A stretch of DNA of 64,000 bases, taken from Splendidivirga corallicola (GTDB lineage Bacteria; Bacteroidota; Bacteroidia; Cytophagales; Cyclobacteriaceae). The stretch spans positions 62,001-126,000 of the forward strand of contig JAUJEA010000012.1 in NCBI GenBank assembly GCA_030442035.1, in the 5' to 3' direction. Shown here piece after piece: positions 60,101 to 64,000 of the stretch (positions are counted from its first letter, which is position 1; each line of letters begins with the position of its first letter). Below the pieces are notes generated by a model, which did no database searches, was not told where the DNA came from, and saw only the letters and a program-made list of their open reading frames with translations. Position numbers and translations under genes: made by a program.

Positions 60101-60477
60101 TCGGTATCACTAGCGGCATGTACACCAACAAAACCTCCGCCGGCCTGAATATATCTTTCAAAATCAGCCTGCTGATAATGATCCAGTATATCCATAGTAG
60201 TGTTGAGAAATACAACCGCACTGTACTTTGTCAGATTCTCTTCTGTGAAATGCTCAGCATTTTCGGTAGTGTCTACTTTAAAATCATTTTCCGAACCTAA
60301 CTTTTGAATAGCGGTTTTGCCTACTCCAATGGATCCATGTCTGAATCCGGCTGTTTTCGAGAACACCAGAATCCGTTTTTCGTCCCTTTTATTGGAATCA
60401 CATGAAAAAAAACACCCTGTCAGTACTGCGACTGCCAGGGTAGTTTTACCAAACTTTTTTAATTTCTTTAACATCAA
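57109..60477 (-). CDS. ThuA + PQQ-type sugar dehydrogenase + cytochrome c lipoprotein
   Basis: 1122 residues. Lipobox (TGCFFSC). Domains in order: ThuA-like glutamine-amidotransferase fold, about 36-250 (ILVFSKTAGFRHGSIGVGKT, FVGVHAASDTEYHWPWYNKL, FYTALGHTKESYED); six-bladed glucose/sorbosone dehydrogenase-like propeller, about 260-690 (LNEPTEMAVFNDERILFIER, HLSRFEMIGDSL, NDLRGKILRIHPEPDGTYTI, VGPDAGKDSETRGPKGLDEI); PKD domain; class I cytochrome c with CKACH and a distal Met in GEQAMAAHP; C-terminal CBM6-like beta domain (ILFGVSDIRFDVQ). ThuA proteins act on 3-keto-trehalose-type compounds, so the enzyme may oxidise and process sugars in the envelope. Twenty bases downstream of the next gene: one operon. 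Confidence 0.88.
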   Translation of the reverse strand: MMLKKLKKFGKTTLAVAVLTGCFFSCDSNKRDEKRILVFSKTAGFRHGSIGVGKTAIQKLGSENDFKVDTTENAEHFTEENLTKYSAVVFLNTTMDILDHYQQADFERYIQAGGGFVGVHAASDTEYHWPWYNKLVGGYFASHPRQQDAILNVVDKNHISTEFLPDQWKRFDEWYNFKSLNLDVNVLITIDENSYEGGANGEHHPMAWYHEYDGGRAFYTALGHTKESYEDSLFLKHLLGGIQWAIGENKLLDYSKAHSQRVPEENRFTKVVLDFNLNEPTEMAVFNDERILFIERKGKVKLYKPDLDSTFVIADFDVYHEQEDGMMGLALDPNYEQNNWVYIFYSPPGDEPKQHLSRFEMIGDSLILESEIVMLEVPVQRDECCHTGGSMAFDPSGNLYLSTGDDTNPFESDGYAPIDERPGRGPWDAQKSSANTNDLRGKILRIHPEPDGTYTIPEGNLFPEGTPNTRPEIFVMGCRNPYRISVDKKTGVLYWGDVGPDAGKDSETRGPKGLDEINRAEVAGFYGWPYFRGNNQAYADYNFATKEVGDYFNPKAPINDSPFNTGLRELPPSQKSLIWYSYDKSGEFPIVKTGGKNPMAGPVFYSDMYPGSKESFPSYFNNKLFIYEWMRGWIIVVTFNENNELEKLEPFMPNTEFNNPIDLEMGPNGNMYLLEYGTGWFTQNKDARLCRIEYNDGNRPPIVELSADKTIGSAPLSVNFSAEGTIDYDNDALSYEWKFVAGGELVKEKNTSFTFNEPGIHKTRLRVTDAAGNVTTREIDIKVGNEPSEIAINIQGNRSFYWNNRKLQYNIEVADKEDGSLGNGIEVKDILVDFNYLDQGYDKTLVAQGHQIKEEPTISGVGKTLIDGSDCKACHKTDEKSIGPSYMQVAEKYAGKDGSIAYLADKIISGGGGVWGEQAMAAHPQISQNEAKEIVKYILSLKPSQQQSKYPTEGSYTTNEHLKTKNRGAYFIHAAYRDKGGDVIGPLTSEKTTMLRFNEIAASQAADKFKTNNFIVDNKKTVGLKHGSYLTFEHLDLTGIKSLTLGLGKNQNAKTGKIEIRIGSPDGKLIGSQTVDGQGSIKASTINIESVNDYQDIYIVGASEEDTQNILFGVSDIRFDVQ

Positions 60478-60497
60478 TAATTGTTATATGGTGAGGA

Positions 60498-63400
60498 TCA
60501 GAGCGCTCTGATTTTTATATTTCTAAACCATACCCTATCACCATGGTCCTGCAAAGCAATATGGCCCTTTCTGGCTTTACCGAAGGCGGGCATGTCTTTA
60601 AATTTACTATTTTTAATCATTTCCTCCCATCCTGGCGTGTGCATATCAAATTCGACTACTTTGTATCCGTTTTGCCAGTGCTCGACATGACCGTCTTTTG
60701 AAATAAGTCTTATTTGATTCCACTCCTCAGCATTATTAGCGGTTACAAATTTACATTCGATCATATCGTACAGATCGCCGGCCCTGTGTGTTGTAATTCT
60801 ACCATCATTGTGTCTTACGTTATCCAGGATCTGCATTTCAGGACCGGTTTGCCATACAAAATCGTAATCATCACTTTCAACAACATTATATATAATACCA
60901 CTATTACCACCTTTTTGAATTTTCCATTCCATGGTAAACTCAAAGTTTTCATATTCCTGGTCGGTTATAATATCACCACCGTCTTTAATTTGCCAGCCGT
61001 CCTTCACACTATTGTCAAGCATCAATGTGCCATCTACTACTTTCCAGGCCGAACCAATTGTTTCACTTCTGAAGTTTCTCCAATTGTTAGTTGTTTTACC
61101 GTCGAAAAGTAACTGCCAGCCATCTGCCTTTTCCTGCTCCGTAAGCGTATTGTGTGCAATGGCTTGAGATGCCGTTTTGAAACCTGCTTCATTTTCGGGA
61201 ATATTGGTAAGTGTATACCAACTTTCTGTAGTCCATAGTGATTGACCACTTTCACTCATAAACGGATTGAATATACGAATATGAACAACATGTTTTGGTT
61301 TCATGCCATCCAGTTCCAGGAATACTTTCTTTCGATCATCTGAAATGTTGACAGATTTGATATTCAATGATTCCGGATCCATTTTTGGTCCGCCGTAGAA
61401 TTTTGTAGGCAGATAGTACCATTGAGAAACTTTATAGTCTTCCTCCCTAGTACCAACACCTGGTTTTAAAGGCTCTGTGAATTCAAGCTCAAACCCATTG
61501 GATTTGGCCCTTACTGCTAACATTTCGAATGTTGATTTATTGTTATAGGTAAGCTTCTGCAGCCCATACCATAAACCACCTTCATGTCCCCAGTTACCCG
61601 ATGAACCAATACCACCAACATACAAGGAACCATCAGGACTCCAGGCCACACGGTTTACACCAGCCTCCAATCCTTGTGTAAATCTGAAAAGAGCACCTTG
61701 ATATTGTCCATTGATCTTCTCAACAAAAACCCGCTTAAGACCTCCATGAGTCACTTCTCCGTGCAACATTTGTCCTTTATAAGGACCTACATTGATATAA
61801 ATAGGCTGACTAGGTGAATTACCAATTTCGTCCTGTGGCAACCATACCAATGGTTGTGTTTCTTCCAATCCTTCTGTTCCTTCGAAATCTACCGACCTCG
61901 AACCATACCAGGCACCTTCCTGTACATGGACAATTTTGCTGGAAGGCAGCCAATCTCCCTGATTGTCGGCAACAAAAATCTCACCATCCACACCAATGCC
62001 AATACCGTTCGGTGTTCTCAAACCATGCGCTATAAAGTCGAAACTTCCGTCTTCTTTCGAAACTTTGATCACTTTACCGCGATCCGGAATTTGAGGATTT
62101 GAGCTGGCTCCACCCGGTTCAATGGCTGTTGCCAGTGTGAGGTAGAAATATCCATCTTTATAAACCAATCCGAAGGCAAATTCATGGAAGTTTGTCGATA
62201 CCTTCCAGCCCGCACACAAAGTTTTATACTCATCGATGATGCCATCACCATCGTGGTCAATCAATTTGGTGAGTTCCTGTTTTTGGAGTACATAGATCTC
62301 ATCATCAACAACTTTGATACCAAGCGGCTCAGCTAAACCTCCGGCTATTTCTGTTACTTTGATCTGCTCAGGGTCTTCATTCGTTAAACCATCCAATACA
62401 TAAACCGGACCTACCGAATCCCAGGCACATACAACCATTCTTCCATCTGAAAAGAAATCCATACCACCCACTCTTGGTTTGAAATCGGATGGACGCGCCT
62501 GTGCCAGATCAAAACTTGGGTGTACATCAGTTAATGATTTCTGATCTCCTGGAATACTTCTAACCAATTTGTATTCCGGAACAAACGGAACAACTCTTTT
62601 TAAAGAGGACTTTTTGTGTGTAAAAACGTCTGTGGGAACAACCGAGAACTCATTGGTCCCGTATTTCGCCCATTGAAGGGACAGGGTAGCGCCACCGCCA
62701 CCTTGGTAGAACACGATCCTAATGTCATTTTGCCCTTCTTTTAATATGATCTCACCATCTTTGGCTGTGTCGCCATGAAAGCCTCCATTGTCGATGATCT
62801 CCTGACCATTGATGAAGAGATGGGATCCGTCATCACTTACTAATCTGAAGACATAGTTATTGGATTCTGGAACTGTGATATATCCACGCAACTCTAAGTA
62901 AATATTATCTCTATGCGGTCCGATGAGTTCTTTACTTGTTAAATGCACTAAAGGTGCGGTTCCTGAAAGCACCGGTATATTATTTTTAAAGAATGTCTCG
63001 TAATCCAAATTGAAATCCTGTGCCTTGTACAGATTGGCTGCCAGACCAGGAAGTACCTCGTCACTGTTCTCATCTACCTTGTCATTATTCTCATCCAGTT
63101 GAAGTGCTGTACCTTCTACACCAAGAAAAAAGTTGATCACTTCATCGGAGGTATTTGCTTCCTCGTCCGCATCAAGAGAAAGGATATAACGTATCATGGC
63201 TTTGGCATCTGACTCCTGCAGGTCGGGATGAGCAGACATGAATACTTCTCCCCAGTTACCCATACCACCATTAATGACCTTCCCGGCAAGTTCGGTAACA
63301 ATTTGCTCGGAAGTACTATACTTTTTGGCCACTTCGATATAAGCCGGACCAATGGTTTTTTTGGTTTCGTTATGACATGCCCTGCAATCACTTCCATCGA

Positions 63401-64000
63401 TAAGCTCTTTCCCATGATTGATGGAACTCGCCTGGGCAATGGCTGCTACATCCACCTTTTCTTCAACTATGCCTGGGAAGAAATGAACATTAAGTTCGGT
63501 TTCAGCATTGGATTTAAGCAGTAATGTACCGCTCACATCAATCAATTTTCCAAAATCATATTCATTTTCCTTAGTATCTTCAACATTAAATGTACCTGTT
63601 GTGGTGTAATCATTTGGTTGCATTAAAGAACTGAGGGTGGTTTTTAATGCCACTTGATAGCCATCCGGAACGTTACTCGTTTTGAAAGATCTGCTCAAGC
63701 CGGGCTTTCCTCCCTGACTTTTCAAAAATTCCGGTGATTCCTCTATTGATATGACTTTACCAGGCTCAACTTCAAGATCATATTTGAAGCTAACACCTGA
63801 ATTACTAAGCGAATGCCCTTTATAATGGATTTTTGGAATGGTTTCATTTCCAGCGTTTATTACCCTCCAATTAGTTGCCTCACCGCTATCATTGATATAG
63901 GCATAACCCTTGCTTGTGGGTTGTGGCCCATGAACTGTTGTATACACTGCACCATTGAAATTAACCCCACCTTTCCAGGCCTTATACAAATTAGCCGATT
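60498..64000 (-). CDS. Cytochrome c + PA14 + propeller + 3-keto-disaccharide hydrolase (DUF1080) protein, N-terminus beyond the window
   Basis: At least 1166 residues; the frame stays open to the right edge (SANLYKAWKGGVNFNG), so the start lies outside. Visible domains: class I cytochrome c near residue 200 (DGSDCRACHNETKKTIGPAY, distal Met in GEVFMSAHP), PA14-like domain about 310-455 (FVLRLVSDDGSHLF-type segment YVFRLVSDDGSHLFINGQEI), PQQ/NHL-type propeller about 490-870 (DFFSDGRMVVCAWDSVGPVY, GLRTPNGIGIGVDGEIFVAD), and a C-terminal DUF1080 domain (WQLLFDGKTTNNWRNFRSET, EWKIQKGGNSGIIYNVVES, GHIALQDHGDRVWFRNIKIR). DUF1080 members hydrolyse 3-keto-glycosides. Paired with the ThuA gene downstream, it suggests oxidation of disaccharides to 3-keto forms followed by cleavage, electrons passing to the cytochrome domains. 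Confidence 0.88.
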   Translation of the reverse strand, partial: SANLYKAWKGGVNFNGAVYTTVHGPQPTSKGYAYINDSGEATNWRVINAGNETIPKIHYKGHSLSNSGVSFKYDLEVEPGKVISIEESPEFLKSQGGKPGLSRSFKTSNVPDGYQVALKTTLSSLMQPNDYTTTGTFNVEDTKENEYDFGKLIDVSGTLLLKSNAETELNVHFFPGIVEEKVDVAAIAQASSINHGKELIDGSDCRACHNETKKTIGPAYIEVAKKYSTSEQIVTELAGKVINGGMGNWGEVFMSAHPDLQESDAKAMIRYILSLDADEEANTSDEVINFFLGVEGTALQLDENNDKVDENSDEVLPGLAANLYKAQDFNLDYETFFKNNIPVLSGTAPLVHLTSKELIGPHRDNIYLELRGYITVPESNNYVFRLVSDDGSHLFINGQEIIDNGGFHGDTAKDGEIILKEGQNDIRIVFYQGGGGATLSLQWAKYGTNEFSVVPTDVFTHKKSSLKRVVPFVPEYKLVRSIPGDQKSLTDVHPSFDLAQARPSDFKPRVGGMDFFSDGRMVVCAWDSVGPVYVLDGLTNEDPEQIKVTEIAGGLAEPLGIKVVDDEIYVLQKQELTKLIDHDGDGIIDEYKTLCAGWKVSTNFHEFAFGLVYKDGYFYLTLATAIEPGGASSNPQIPDRGKVIKVSKEDGSFDFIAHGLRTPNGIGIGVDGEIFVADNQGDWLPSSKIVHVQEGAWYGSRSVDFEGTEGLEETQPLVWLPQDEIGNSPSQPIYINVGPYKGQMLHGEVTHGGLKRVFVEKINGQYQGALFRFTQGLEAGVNRVAWSPDGSLYVGGIGSSGNWGHEGGLWYGLQKLTYNNKSTFEMLAVRAKSNGFELEFTEPLKPGVGTREEDYKVSQWYYLPTKFYGGPKMDPESLNIKSVNISDDRKKVFLELDGMKPKHVVHIRIFNPFMSESGQSLWTTESWYTLTNIPENEAGFKTASQAIAHNTLTEQEKADGWQLLFDGKTTNNWRNFRSETIGSAWKVVDGTLMLDNSVKDGWQIKDGGDIITDQEYENFEFTMEWKIQKGGNSGIIYNVVESDDYDFVWQTGPEMQILDNVRHNDGRITTHRAGDLYDMIECKFVTANNAEEWNQIRLISKDGHVEHWQNGYKVVEFDMHTPGWEEMIKNSKFKDMPAFGKARKGHIALQDHGDRVWFRNIKIRAL

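Noticed and set aside
1-64000. tRNA or rRNA genes
   Set aside because: No cloverleaf with CCA-end/GTTCGA-type T loop and no rRNA-like conserved blocks were noticed; a tRNAscan run would settle it.

Overview
The window looks like chromosomal DNA of a member of the Bacteroidota, most likely a marine or soil Cytophagales bacterium of the Fulvivirga/Roseivirga kind (inference). Supporting signs are AT-rich DNA, many lipoproteins with a Cys directly after a short hydrophobic signal, a type IX secretion (T9SS) C-terminal sorting domain on a giant amylase, DUF4369/TlpA-like proteins, LytS/LytR two-component genes, AraC-type regulators, and promoter-like TAnnTTTG motifs.

Left part (1-14.2 kb) is an accessory region. 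It holds small, unrelated genes (two VOC proteins, an AraC-VOC pair, an Asp/Glu racemase with a DUF202 protein, a metallophosphoesterase, several unknowns), all on the + strand. They are separated by spacers that begin at or just after the stop codon with a (T)AAC box, contain complementary inner arms, and end in a GTTA- or GTTGGCA-type box. The layout resembles an integron cassette array without a visible integrase (CALIN-like). One VOC cassette is duplicated, and the duplicated segment starts exactly at the proposed recombination box. Into this array are set at least three repeat families: R1 (about 258 bp, ending in GTTA), R2 (REP-like, next to a remnant of a REP-associated transposase), and three copies of an exactly 202-bp element whose ends are hairpins of CCTCAGAGTC/GACTCTGAGG. 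One 202-bp copy truncates a VOC gene and another abuts a 5'-truncated transposase.

Middle part (14-30 kb) holds scattered genes: small membrane proteins and lipoproteins, a DUF6624 protein, a TrpB2-type PLP enzyme, a DUF4369-like protein followed by a cysteine-free thioredoxin-fold protein, a LytS/LytTR two-component pair, a decayed SDR gene beside an IS200-like fragment, a beta-propeller glycosidase, an SDR, an AraC regulator and three small stand-alone genes (YdeI-like, SRPBCC, UDG-like).

The 30-38 kb part is mostly on the minus strand. A manganese/zinc uptake operon runs from an MntR/DtxR regulator through a metal-binding lipoprotein, an ATPase, a permease fused to a DtxR-type repressor domain, a four-helix-bundle gene that looks inserted, and a second permease. 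A thioredoxin-like protein and the tRNA-modification GTPase mnmE follow. Two identical-architecture palindromes (TTTAG-N6-CTAAA) lie upstream of the regulator.

The right part (38-64 kb) has housekeeping genes (glycosyltransferase, dapD, DUF3108, TPR, hbd, CvfB-like, YkgJ), two divergent GH13 enzymes (one lipoprotein, one 1218-aa secreted T9SS substrate) for alpha-glucan breakdown, an AlkA-like glycosylase, an intradiol-dioxygenase-like lipoprotein pair, and a two-gene minus-strand operon of very large cytochrome c/PQQ-type dehydrogenases carrying ThuA and 3-keto-disaccharide hydrolase (DUF1080) domains, suggesting oxidation and cleavage of disaccharides in the envelope. The last gene runs off the right edge and the first gene off the left edge. 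No rRNA, tRNA or CRISPR array was recognised.
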